The notes below the pieces were generated by a model, which did not search any database, was not told the DNA's origin, and was given only the letters and a program-made list of their open reading frames with translations. The translations under genes and the position numbers were made by a program. A stretch of 11,059 nt of DNA from Spirochaetaceae bacterium (lineage in GTDB: Bacteria > Spirochaetota > Spirochaetia > DSM-2461): contig JAEINM010000095.1 in the NCBI GenBank assembly GCA_016342385.1, positions 1 through 11,059 of the forward strand, in the 5' to 3' direction. Positions 1 through 6,440 of this stretch are shown in pieces; positions within the stretch are counted from its first letter, which is position 1, and each line of letters opens with the position of its first letter.

Positions 1-44
1 CCCTGGTCCCAAACCAGGTGCCCTAGCCACTGGGCCACATTCCG
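1..44 (-). tRNA. tRNA-Pro(UGG), 5' part only, cut by the window edge
   Basis: Read on the minus strand from position 44, the bases fold as the first 44 nucleotides of a tRNA: acceptor 5' strand CGGAATG, then TG, a D-arm with GCCC/GGGC stem around AGTGGCTA, a single A, and an anticodon arm with CCTGG/CCAGG stem around the loop TTTGGGA. The anticodon is TGG, so it reads proline codons. The variable loop, T-arm and acceptor 3' strand lie outside the window. It sits just downstream of pyrD on the same strand but has its own promoter. Confidence 0.93.
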
Positions 45-57
45 TCAACGAAATCTG

Positions 58-86
58 AGTATATAGTTTTCCATTTTATTGTTCAA
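58..86 (-). promoter_or_regulatory. sigma-70-type promoter of tRNA-Pro
   Basis: On the minus strand TTGAAC (81-86) is followed after exactly 17 bases by TATACT (58-63). Transcription would begin near position 51, a few bases before the tRNA 5' end at 44. Both hexamers and the spacing are close to consensus, and the position relative to the tRNA is as expected. This is the best-looking promoter in the window. Confidence 0.7.
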
Positions 87-100
87 TAGAAAATTATAAA

Positions 101-1006
101 TCAAATGATAAATGAATGAAAATCGCTAATTTTATTCATTTTATTCTCTTCCATATACTCTTTTATTCCATCCAGGACTTTTAAAGGAAGAAGTGGGTCG
201 ACAAATAATCCTGTTCCTACCTGTATGGCCGAAGCGCCAGCCAATAAATACTGTATGGCATCATCGGCACACATTATTCCCCCCAGACCGATGACTGGTA
301 CGGAAACAGCCCTGGAAACTGTGTATACAGCAGCCACTCCAATAGGACGGATAGCCGGTCCCGAGAGACCTGCGATCCCTGCAGGAATGACAGACTTTTT
401 TTTCTTCGTATCGATGAGCATTCCTCTGACTGTATTGATACAGGATACAGAATCAGCTCCGCCGGATTCGGCAGCTTTTGCAATGACAGATATGTCAGTG
501 ACATTAGGGGTTAGTTTTACAATAAGCGGTTTTTGGCTAAGTCTTCTCAGTTTTTTAGTCAGATTTTCTACCTGCTTAGGATCTGTACCAAATGCTAAAC
601 CGCCGTGCTTCACATTGGGGCAGGATATATTAATTTCATAGCCGTTAATACAGTCTAAATGATCTGTTTTTTCAATTACCTCTATATATTCCTGTTCAGT
701 CGAACCACTAACATTGAGGATTACAGAACACTGAAGGCCCTTTAGAAAGGGAACTTTATCAGATAAAAATTTTTCAACACCGGGATTAGCTAGACCTATG
801 GAATTTAATATTCCCGATGGAGTCTCTGCCAGTCTGGGAACGGAATTTCCCTCTCTCGGAGTTGGTGTCAATGCTTTTGTGTATATAGCGCCCAATTTTG
901 ATAAATCAAATAACTCTCCGTATTCTTCCCCGAATCCAAATGTTCCGGAAGCTGTTCCAACCGGATTAGGCATGTCCACATTCCCTATTTTTACTTTCAG
1001 GTCCAT
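101..1006 (-). CDS. pyrD: dihydroorotate dehydrogenase B (NAD+), catalytic subunit
   Basis: This enzyme oxidises dihydroorotate to orotate, the fourth step of pyrimidine synthesis, in the cytoplasm, using FMN in a TIM barrel. At 301 aa it has the normal length of class 1B. Visible family signatures are TKALT (43-47), NSIGL (68-72), NVSGS near 99, NISCPN (126-131) with the catalytic-base Cys129 that marks class 1 enzymes, the FMN-contacting Lys164 in KLTPN, INTVRG from 190, and the C-terminal phosphate-binding glycines GLGGI (240-244) and GTG (264-266). The class 1B type, which passes electrons to NAD+, is supported by pyrK immediately upstream. The ATG at 1006 lies inside the pyrK 3' end, with GAGGT a few bases upstream as ribosome binding site. 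The 10-base overlap implies translational coupling. Confidence 0.96.
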   Translation of the reverse strand: MDLKVKIGNVDMPNPVGTASGTFGFGEEYGELFDLSKLGAIYTKALTPTPREGNSVPRLAETPSGILNSIGLANPGVEKFLSDKVPFLKGLQCSVILNVSGSTEQEYIEVIEKTDHLDCINGYEINISCPNVKHGGLAFGTDPKQVENLTKKLRRLSQKPLIVKLTPNVTDISVIAKAAESGGADSVSCINTVRGMLIDTKKKKSVIPAGIAGLSGPAIRPIGVAAVYTVSRAVSVPVIGLGGIMCADDAIQYLLAGASAIQVGTGLFVDPLLPLKVLDGIKEYMEENKMNKISDFHSFII

Positions 1007-1782
1007 TTTACCTCACTGCTTTCAAATACGGGTCCATCTTTGCAGACTCTAGTATATTTTTTCTTCCCTTCTGTTTCACATGTGCAGCCCATACAGGCTC
1101 CGATTCCACAGGCCATCATCTGTTCCAGGGAAACATAACACTTACTTCCCACATCGACTGAAAAGAAATGGCAACCTTTAAGCATAGGTTCTGGACCACA
1201 GCAGTAAATGACAGATTTCTTTATCAGTTCAGATCTGCTTTTTAAATAATCAACTACATTTCCTTTAAATCCAAAAGATCCGTCATCAGTGCAGATTATG
1301 GTTTCAATTTCTTTATTTAATACAGTGAAAGGGACAAGGGATTTTGTCCGGCTTCCGATTATGAGCAAAGGTTTTTTTCCTGTCTTTTTCAACTCATCAG
1401 CCAGATAGAGCATCGGACCTGTACCAATACCTCCGGCAACAACGACATGATTTGTAATATTCCCATTTTCAGAAATTCTATAATCGGAAAAGCTATTACC
1501 CAGGGGACCAAGAATATCCAGGATATCCCCTTCCTGCAATTGAGCCAGGATAGCCGTACCATTGCCGACTTTCTGAAAAATAATTGATGCCATATGGGTT
1601 TCCCCATTATAAGCCGACAAAGCAAAGGGACGGCGTAGAAGGGGAGATGTTAATTCGGTTGTCCTTATAGTCAGAAACTGACCGGGTCTGGGTATTGAAT
1701 CTGTATTCCAGCGGAAATCGAGGAGGTAATAATCATCAGCTATATTTTTTAGGCTGATCACTTTTGAATAAAATTGTTCCAA
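997..1782 (-). CDS. pyrK: dihydroorotate dehydrogenase B, electron-transfer subunit (FAD, [2Fe-2S])
   Basis: PyrK carries electrons from the FMN of PyrD to NAD+. The 261-aa protein shows the ferredoxin-reductase-like order: an FAD-binding barrel with RPGQFL (32-37) and RRPF (50-53), an NAD-binding half beginning with GGIGTGPM (117-124) and containing CGPEPM (195-200), and a C-terminal [2Fe-2S] site with Cys225, Cys230, Cys233 and Cys247 (C-x4-C-x2-C-x13-C, the PyrK pattern). The start is TTG at 1782-1780, immediately after the TAA of the upstream regulator. GGAG lies about 8 bases upstream, inside the end of the regulator gene. The weak start codon and zero gap suggest that translation depends on the upstream gene. 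Gene order pyrK-pyrD is usual for class 1B. Confidence 0.95.
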   Translation of the reverse strand: MEQFYSKVISLKNIADDYYLLDFRWNTDSIPRPGQFLTIRTTELTSPLLRRPFALSAYNGETHMASIIFQKVGNGTAILAQLQEGDILDILGPLGNSFSDYRISENGNITNHVVVAGGIGTGPMLYLADELKKTGKKPLLIIGSRTKSLVPFTVLNKEIETIICTDDGSFGFKGNVVDYLKSRSELIKKSVIYCCGPEPMLKGCHFFSVDVGSKCYVSLEQMMACGIGACMGCTCETEGKKKYTRVCKDGPVFESSEVKWT

Positions 1783-2226
1783 TTATAACTCCGAGATGAC
1801 TTTTTGCCATTCAAGCGCATCAATTTGATTTTTTTTAATCATACTTTGGATAAAATTTGTCAGATTAAAAATTCTCAATGCAGTTGACTGATCAATGGCA
1901 TGTTCAATTTTACAGGCTTCATCATCAGCAATATCTTCAGGTAATAAAAGAATCTCTTTTAAAAAACCATGAAGTATATCATGTTTCTTTCGAATTGATC
2001 TGGCTATAGTCATTCCTTCTTTTGTCAGATTGATAAAAGAGTTTCTCTCATATTCAACCAGCTCTTTGCTTTTAAGGGTTTTAAGAGCTCCGGTCACAGA
2101 AGGCATTTGAACGGAAAGATATTCAGCAATATCTTTGACACGAGCCACTCGGTTTTTTTCTTCAAGATAAAGAATTGCTTCAAGGTAATCTTCAAGACTG
2201 GTCGTTAATTTATCTGTTTTTTTCAT
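1783..2226 (-). CDS. DtxR/MntR-family metal-dependent transcriptional repressor
   Basis: This is a cytoplasmic DNA-binding repressor that uses a divalent metal as co-repressor. The N-terminal winged helix-turn-helix spans about residues 8-70 (VKDIAEYLSVQMPSVTGALK). The dimerisation and metal region follows, to about 130. Metal ligands of the family are in place: Asp13 and Glu16 in SLEDYLEAI, His82, and Cys105-x2-Glu108-His109 in DEACKIEH. The position that is Glu99 in Bacillus MntR is Cys here, as in DtxR (DEACRWEH), which leans towards iron sensing but does not prove it. At 147 aa it has no SH3-like third domain, so it is the short MntR/TroR-like form. The ATG at 2226 has only a poor ribosome binding site. 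It heads a tight cluster with pyrK and pyrD. No transporter for metals is visible nearby. Confidence 0.88.
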   Translation of the reverse strand: MKKTDKLTTSLEDYLEAILYLEEKNRVARVKDIAEYLSVQMPSVTGALKTLKSKELVEYERNSFINLTKEGMTIARSIRKKHDILHGFLKEILLLPEDIADDEACKIEHAIDQSTALRIFNLTNFIQSMIKKNQIDALEWQKVISEL

Positions 2227-2292
2227 AAATTAAAAATAACAGGTTTTAATCAATTTAACAACTAAACTTTGTTGAAGCTAACAACATCCAAT

Positions 2293-2778
2293 TTAAATTT
2301 TACTTTTTTTGACTTCCCAAATTTTTCTCCAGCTCATGTTCATCCAGAAATTTTCTGTTTCATCACTATGAATTTCATAAGCGGCCAGGCTATAGTTTTT
2401 AAATGAAAAAGTTTCAGAAGATGGCAAATCTCTTAAAGAATTTTCAGCACTGGTTGTTTTCCCGAGAATACAGCCTGAAGATATGAGGGGAATCAGATGT
2501 TGGAATTCATTATCACATTGGCAGGGAAATCTCTCTTCTGAAGATAAAAGGAAATTTCCCTTTAATATTGAATAATTATTCAAAGTAATGACTGGTGGAT
2601 AGGTAAGGGAAATTTGTTTTCTGCTAGGTCTGGTAATTTTCTTTTTACTGAGATTAGTCAGATTCAGGGGGAAGGGAGAAGGCGTTATTAGGTGATGCAT
2701 AAAGAGAAAATTTTGAAGTTCCTTAAGTTTGACAGAGACATTGGAAGATGGAACTATTGTGGTCATAAAAAATATCAT
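2293..2778 (-). CDS. conserved-looking hypothetical protein, 161 aa
   Basis: I do not recognise this family. The reading frame fills the space between the repressor and a divergent gene. It is rich in Ser, Lys and Asn in its first half, contains the pair CQC (86-88) and a third Cys103, and ends in an aromatic-rich basic tail (ENFWMNMSWRKIWEV, 142-156) that looks like a conserved motif rather than random sequence. There is no signal peptide or membrane segment, so it is probably cytoplasmic. The start is ATG at 2778, with GGGA about 8 bases upstream. A second ATG four codons in (MTTIVP) is possible. It is on the same strand as the dtxR-like gene with a 66-base gap, so it may belong to the same transcript. 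Coding status is likely but rests on the reading frame and composition alone. Confidence 0.6.
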   Translation of the reverse strand: MIFFMTTIVPSSNVSVKLKELQNFLFMHHLITPSPFPLNLTNLSKKKITRPSRKQISLTYPPVITLNNYSILKGNFLLSSEERFPCQCDNEFQHLIPLISSGCILGKTTSAENSLRDLPSSETFSFKNYSLAAYEIHSDETENFWMNMSWRKIWEVKKSKI

Positions 2779-2795
2779 TCATATTTCCCGTATTT

Positions 2796-2823
2796 AAGGT
2801 TATCATAGTAAAAGGTTATCATA
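2796..2823. repeat. two perfect 12-bp direct repeats in a divergent intergenic region
   Basis: AAGGTTATCATA occurs at 2796-2807 and again at 2812-2823, a 16-bp period. It lies in the 89-base gap between two divergently transcribed genes. The plus strand also reads as TTAAGG (2794-2799), 17 bases, TATCAT (2817-2822), so the repeats may overlap a promoter for the gene at 2868. An operator for a protein binding as tandem copies is one reading. A short tandem duplication without function is the other. Confidence 0.5.
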
Positions 2824-2867
2824 ATACATTAATAGAATACGAAATGTTTTTAAAGGGGCAATACAAA

Positions 2868-3638
2868 ATGAGACTAAAGGTAAAAAAAATTACCGATGAA
2901 CTTGTCAATAGAATCTCTGCATGGGAGAATGTAGAAATCATCACTTTAACCGATGCAGCTTCAATGGATGTTTTCGATCCATATTTTTCCATTACATTGG
3001 ATGTATATTACAGAAAAGACGGCATCCCCTCGGGGAAAGCAAGAGAAGAGATATTCTCGGGATCTCATTTTTTTGAAGCTTCCACTGTTTCATTAAAAGA
3101 CAGGTTTATGATGGAAGACTTTCCTGTGCGAATTGAATATAAAGAGCTGGAGAGAATCGAACATTTAATAGACGAGCTGGATAATCCCGACTCAATTTAC
3201 AGAGAGAAAGGAACCTATATTTTTCATAGGCTGGAAGAGGGAACCATTCTCTATGAAAAGACCGGCTGGCTTAAAAATATCAGATTAAAAATGGAAAATA
3301 TGCCAGATCTGTTCTGGATGATCTTTCGGGAAGCTTCTCAGAGCCGAATGGAGCATTCTCTTAGTGATCTCGGAGCATCTGTTTATCAGAAAGACAATCT
3401 CTATTATAAAATATCTTTAGCCGCCTTTCTAAACTATGCCTGTTGTACTCTCTTTGCAATAAATCATAAATTTGAGCCTTCATCAAAAAGATTTCATGAG
3501 CTAATAGGAAAACTTCCTATACTTCCTGCAGGTTTTATGGCAAACTTCGATGTATTACTCCGAATGGATGACAATCTTTCCATTGAGAGAAACAGGGAGG
3601 TTGCAGAATTACTGGCAAAAGGAATTATCGGTTTATAA
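2868..3638 (+). CDS. nucleotidyltransferase-like protein (DUF4037-like), probably degenerate active site
   Basis: This is a 256-aa cytoplasmic protein with no signal peptide. The N-terminal part (about 20-50) reads ITLTDAASMDVFDPYFSITLDVYY, split here by its key residues: Asp34, Asp37 and Asp45 sit where polymerase-beta-type nucleotidyltransferases carry their acidic pair, but the usual Gly-Ser before them is replaced by a TDAAS stretch. VRIEYK (87-92) could be the third acidic strand. The C-terminal half is helical with NHKFEPS (199-205) and FHELIGKLPILP (209-220), resembling the kanamycin-nucleotidyltransferase-like helical domain. The family assignment is from memory and tentative. ATG 2868 is preferred over an in-frame ATG at 2844 because AAAGGGG lies about 9 bases before it. 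Its 3' end overlaps the putative start of the next gene, so the two are probably co-expressed. Confidence 0.55.
   Translation: MRLKVKKITDELVNRISAWENVEIITLTDAASMDVFDPYFSITLDVYYRKDGIPSGKAREEIFSGSHFFEASTVSLKDRFMMEDFPVRIEYKELERIEHLIDELDNPDSIYREKGTYIFHRLEEGTILYEKTGWLKNIRLKMENMPDLFWMIFREASQSRMEHSLSDLGASVYQKDNLYYKISLAAFLNYACCTLFAINHKFEPSSKRFHELIGKLPILPAGFMANFDVLLRMDDNLSIERNREVAELLAKGIIGL
3594..3610 (+). promoter_or_regulatory. strong Shine-Dalgarno with ATT start codon for the HExxH protein
   Basis: AGGGAGG (3594-3600) is followed after 7 bases by ATT (3608-3610). From there the frame is open through a signal-peptide-like stretch into the HExxH protein. There is no ATG, GTG or TTG in this frame between the last upstream stop (3584-3586) and TTG at 3689. 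The SD lies within the coding sequence of the preceding gene, so chance resemblance is possible. Confidence 0.5.
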
Positions 3639-5173
3639 AATCAGTATTTATAGGGTTTTTTATTCTAAAAGGATTCATTCTATCTGCCTTGGATTTCAAT
3701 TATATGAATAAAAGCCCTATGGAAATTAAAGAACAACATCTTCCATACAGCTATTCAGAATTATCAAGTCAGTTGATTAATAAGAGATATTTTTCATTAC
3801 TGGAAGATATTAGGCTTACAGAAGATTCTTATTTCTATTTGGTATATAAAAGTGATGAACCTATAAATATTGAAATTGATGATCTTAAAAATTCACTCCC
3901 TTCATCTAATAAAGTTGTAACCTATTATCACTACCTGGATAAATCTGTTACTTTCAATGCATTTGAAATCTCATCTCAAGGTATAAGCGGAAATTCAGTT
4001 TTACTGGAATGCGGTATAGTTCCCTTCGACTCTCAGATGAAGGGATATGATTTATCTCATTCAGTATTTTTTAAGAACAATATAATTCGTTTATATTACA
4101 GTCTCTCAGATTCTTCTTCTGCTTTTTCTTTGACTTTTACATCTGAAGAAAATGCCCTTGATGAAAATTTACAGATTCTTATAAATGATTCTTCTCAATA
4201 CTCTATCAAAACAAGAACGGGTTTAAATCAATACTGGTTCTACAATAATGAGTTTGAATCAACAATGACTCAAAATGTAGAAATAGTATCGGAAAATGCC
4301 AGATTTGTTGGTTTTAATACAGATATTGTCATCCATGAGTCAGAAGCAATTCCTTCTGACCTTGAAGATTTTATCAACTGGAACAGAGCATCCTGGCGGC
4401 AGAGTGAATATGAATTATTTCGCTGGGATCTCTTCCCCGGTATGCTTCTCATAGACACAGAAAACTATCGGGTTCAATCGGCTTTTTTTAAAAGGATGGC
4501 ATTTTTTACTGAAAAGAAAAATACTGTGGGAGAATTCCTGACTGAGGGAGAACTGAAACAGCTTCATGGATGGAATGCTCATGATTATAGAGCCCTGGAT
4601 CTGGCCCGGTTTTTTAATCGAGCTTTTGAAGAGGATTTTCCGCTTAATGATCATGAAATACTGTTAATGAACATGCTGATAGATAATGGCGTTCTGGAAA
4701 AATCCGATAACAGGGTTCGTCCTCTGAAAGGGGGAATCCTGTCGATCTCCAGGGAATCAGATGAGCGTCTGAGATGGCTTTTTCTGACTCATGAATGTTA
4801 TCACGGATTATTTTTTTCCTCCCATGAATATGTTGAAAAAATTTATGACTTATGGGAACGTCTTTCCGAAGTTGAACGGGACTTCTGGCGGACTTTTCTT
4901 GATATGTATGGTTACGATGTCAGTGATGAATATCTTTTAATCAATGAATTTCAGGCTTATCTGATGCAGCAGCCGGTACATCTGGCAGATTCATATTTTA
5001 GAAGTAAAATAAGTTGGATTTTGAGCCTTAAACCCTATCTTCAGAATACCATGAACAACCTCTTGTCGGAATATGGTGATACTTTTTCCAGGAGTGCAGA
5101 AGCGGTTGAAAATGTGGCCTTTTCTATTGCAGGTATTCGTGCTGGAGACCTTGTACTTAAAAGGAAAAAATAG
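3608..5173 (+). CDS. putative exported zinc metallopeptidase-like protein with HECYH motif
   Basis: I do not recognise a named family. With the ATT start proposed here it is 521 aa; from the first conventional start, TTG 3689, it would be 494 aa. The extra 27 residues form a signal-peptide-like segment: a basic stretch TGKRNYRFIK, then SVFIGFFILKGFILSA, which would be lost from the shorter form. The first half (to about 260) is rich in short beta-like, Ser/Asn-rich segments. The second half is helical and has LTHECYHG with His395, Glu396 and His399 (numbered from ATT), followed 48 residues later by Glu447 in INEFQAYLMQQ. HExxH plus a downstream Glu in an N-E-x-x-A-Y context is the gluzincin zinc-site pattern. 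The likely location is the periplasm or outer surface. The substrate is unknown. The end at 5173 is followed by rpmB 107 bases later. Confidence 0.65.
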   Translation: MTGKRNYRFIKSVFIGFFILKGFILSALDFNYMNKSPMEIKEQHLPYSYSELSSQLINKRYFSLLEDIRLTEDSYFYLVYKSDEPINIEIDDLKNSLPSSNKVVTYYHYLDKSVTFNAFEISSQGISGNSVLLECGIVPFDSQMKGYDLSHSVFFKNNIIRLYYSLSDSSSAFSLTFTSEENALDENLQILINDSSQYSIKTRTGLNQYWFYNNEFESTMTQNVEIVSENARFVGFNTDIVIHESEAIPSDLEDFINWNRASWRQSEYELFRWDLFPGMLLIDTENYRVQSAFFKRMAFFTEKKNTVGEFLTEGELKQLHGWNAHDYRALDLARFFNRAFEEDFPLNDHEILLMNMLIDNGVLEKSDNRVRPLKGGILSISRESDERLRWLFLTHECYHGLFFSSHEYVEKIYDLWERLSEVERDFWRTFLDMYGYDVSDEYLLINEFQAYLMQQPVHLADSYFRSKISWILSLKPYLQNTMNNLLSEYGDTFSRSAEAVENVAFSIAGIRAGDLVLKRKK

Positions 5174-5211
5174 TATATATAATAAATGAGCTGTTTGATT
5201 CAGATTTAATC

Positions 5212-5240
5212 TTTACACTATTGAATTTATCTGATATTTT
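5212..5240 (+). promoter_or_regulatory. probable promoter of rpmB
   Basis: TTTACA (5212-5217), a 17-base spacer, then TATTTT (5235-5240), with TGA directly before the -10 (TGn extended -10). The predicted start near 5247 gives a leader of about 34 bases to the rpmB ATG. The hexamers are acceptable and the spacing is ideal. In AT-rich DNA such matches also occur by chance. Confidence 0.45.
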
Positions 5241-5280
5241 TCAGCTACTTGTTTAGTAATTATTGCAAGGTAGGATAGAT

Positions 5281-5508
5281 ATGTCTCGAAAATGTGAAAT
5301 TTGTGGAAAAGGTACTGTTGCCGGAAACAGTGTACCTAGAAAAGGTCTTCCAAAGAAAAAAGGTGGAGCTGGACAGCATATCGGTGTTAAGAGTAAAAGA
5401 ACTTTTAAACCGAATATTGTAAAGATCAGAGCCCTTTTCAATGGAAATAAACAGTCTGTAAAGATTTGTACAAGATGCCTTAAAGCTGGAAAAGTCGTAA
5501 AAGCCTAG
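5281..5508 (+). CDS. rpmB: 50S ribosomal protein L28
   Basis: This is a component of the large ribosomal subunit. The 75-aa protein begins MSRKCEICGKG and carries the typical L28 stretch GNSVPRKGLPKKKGG, then FKPNI (42-46). It has four cysteines, Cys5-x2-Cys8 and Cys63-x2-Cys66, making a zinc-ribbon (C+) form. Zinc-free paralogues lacking these cysteines exist in other bacteria, and none is visible here. The start is ATG 5281, with AAGGTAGGA ending 5 bases upstream. A longer in-frame TTG at 5263 would overlap this ribosome binding site and is not credible. It stands alone, without rpmG or other ribosomal genes, and converges on the next gene. Confidence 0.96.
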   Translation: MSRKCEICGKGTVAGNSVPRKGLPKKKGGAGQHIGVKSKRTFKPNIVKIRALFNGNKQSVKICTRCLKAGKVVKA

Positions 5509-5532
5509 TACAGTTAATAACCAGGGGGAGAT

Positions 5533-6300
5533 TCATAAGATGATCTTTAATCCGTCAAAGGCGGGAAAGATTCCCCCCGGTAATTCAGCACACAATTGCT
5601 TGTGATTAACATCATGACTCAAGTGTGTCAGATAAGCCCTTTTGGGGCTTATTTTTTTTATAATATTCAAAGCCTGGTCAATATTGAAATGAGTAGAATG
5701 TTCCCGGTAGCGAAGAGCCCCCAGTATTAATACTTCTATATCTTTTAATTTGTCTATACTCTCCTCTGATATGTAACTGCAGTCGGTGATATAGGCAGCT
5801 CTGTCATTTATCAGAAATCCTAAAATGTTTAATAGGCCGTGTTTTACAGGAATAGGTTCAATGGTACACTCATTAATAGTCGCTACTTTATCAGAAAGTT
5901 TATTGAGGTTCACCTGTGGTTTTCCCCCTCCAATCTGAAGAGTTTCATTGAAAATATAGGGAAATCTGTTGCGAATCTCCCGGCAATCTTCTGCTGAAGC
6001 ATAGATCTCTATAGGATTTTTATAGGTCAGAGGTCTTATATCATCTAGTCCATGAAGATGATCGGCATGACTATGAGTATAAAATATAGCATTAATGGAA
6101 TCTATTTTATCTCTTACCGCCTGAAGCCGGAATTCTGTTGCTGTATCGATGAGAACATTGGTATTCTCTTCTGAAACGAGAATAGATGATCTGGTTCTTT
6201 TGTTGTGATAATCCTGAGAAAGACATACTTCACAGCTGCAGCCTACAACAGGAATACCATGAGAAGTACCGGAACCTAAAATTGTAATTGTCATAGGCAT
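5533..6300 (-). CDS. PhnP-like metallo-beta-lactamase-fold phosphodiesterase/hydrolase
   Basis: This is a cytoplasmic metallohydrolase, 255 aa, the normal size of the PhnP group (E. coli PhnP is a 5-phospho-alpha-D-ribosyl 1,2-cyclic phosphate phosphodiesterase). The N-terminus has GSGTSHGIP (9-17) and GCSCEVC with Cys21, Cys23 and Cys26. Together with His226 these match the extra structural zinc site known in PhnP. The dinuclear catalytic site is intact: THSHADH (75-81), His154, Asp173 and His226/His229 in THLSHD. HSTHFN (201-206) is also a family signature. No phosphonate genes are nearby, so the true substrate may be another cyclic phosphate or phosphodiester. The start may be ATG 6300 or ATG 6294 (MTITILGSG), and neither has a clear ribosome binding site. 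Confidence 0.88.
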   Translation of the reverse strand: MPMTITILGSGTSHGIPVVGCSCEVCLSQDYHNKRTRSSILVSEENTNVLIDTATEFRLQAVRDKIDSINAIFYTHSHADHLHGLDDIRPLTYKNPIEIYASAEDCREIRNRFPYIFNETLQIGGGKPQVNLNKLSDKVATINECTIEPIPVKHGLLNILGFLINDRAAYITDCSYISEESIDKLKDIEVLILGALRYREHSTHFNIDQALNIIKKISPKRAYLTHLSHDVNHKQLCAELPGGIFPAFDGLKIIL

Positions 6301-6440
6301 ATAGACTAATCAATAATAGAAATCTTTGTCTATAGTATTTACTTCTGGAATATTTAGTATTAACTTTAAAGATAAATGTTTTGAAATTCTTTAATACCAA
6401 TCAACGTAAACATAGAGTAAATAATTTAATTGAGGGAGAA

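Noticed and set aside
73..94. AT-rich hairpin between pyrD and tRNA-Pro (minus strand) as a pyrD terminator
   Set aside because: The stem is nearly all A-T with a bulge and is not followed by a T-tract. Its bases also form the -35 region of the tRNA promoter.
225..641. Plus-strand reading frame of 138 aa inside pyrD
   Set aside because: It is fully antisense to the conserved FMN-binding part of pyrD and has no family resemblance.
2227..2292. DtxR-type operator or promoter upstream of the repressor
   Set aside because: GTTGTTA occurs twice and TTGTTA-17-TATTTT with a TG before the -10 can be drawn, but no palindrome resembling known DtxR or MntR boxes is present, and several alternative pairs fit equally well.
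3630..3700. Programmed frameshift joining the nucleotidyltransferase-like gene to the HExxH protein at TTTATAAAA
   Set aside because: A fusion would bury a signal-peptide-like segment in the middle of a cytoplasmic protein. A separate start with a good ribosome binding site at 3594-3610 explains the sequence more simply.
5521..5580. GC-rich imperfect inverted repeat (CCAGGGGGAG / TTCCCCCCGG) at the convergent ends of rpmB and the PhnP-like gene, as a terminator
   Set aside because: The arms contain a mismatch, the loop is about 40 bases, the sequence overlaps the coding end of the minus-strand gene, and there is no T-tract on either strand. It could still pair in the transcript, but I cannot support an intrinsic terminator.
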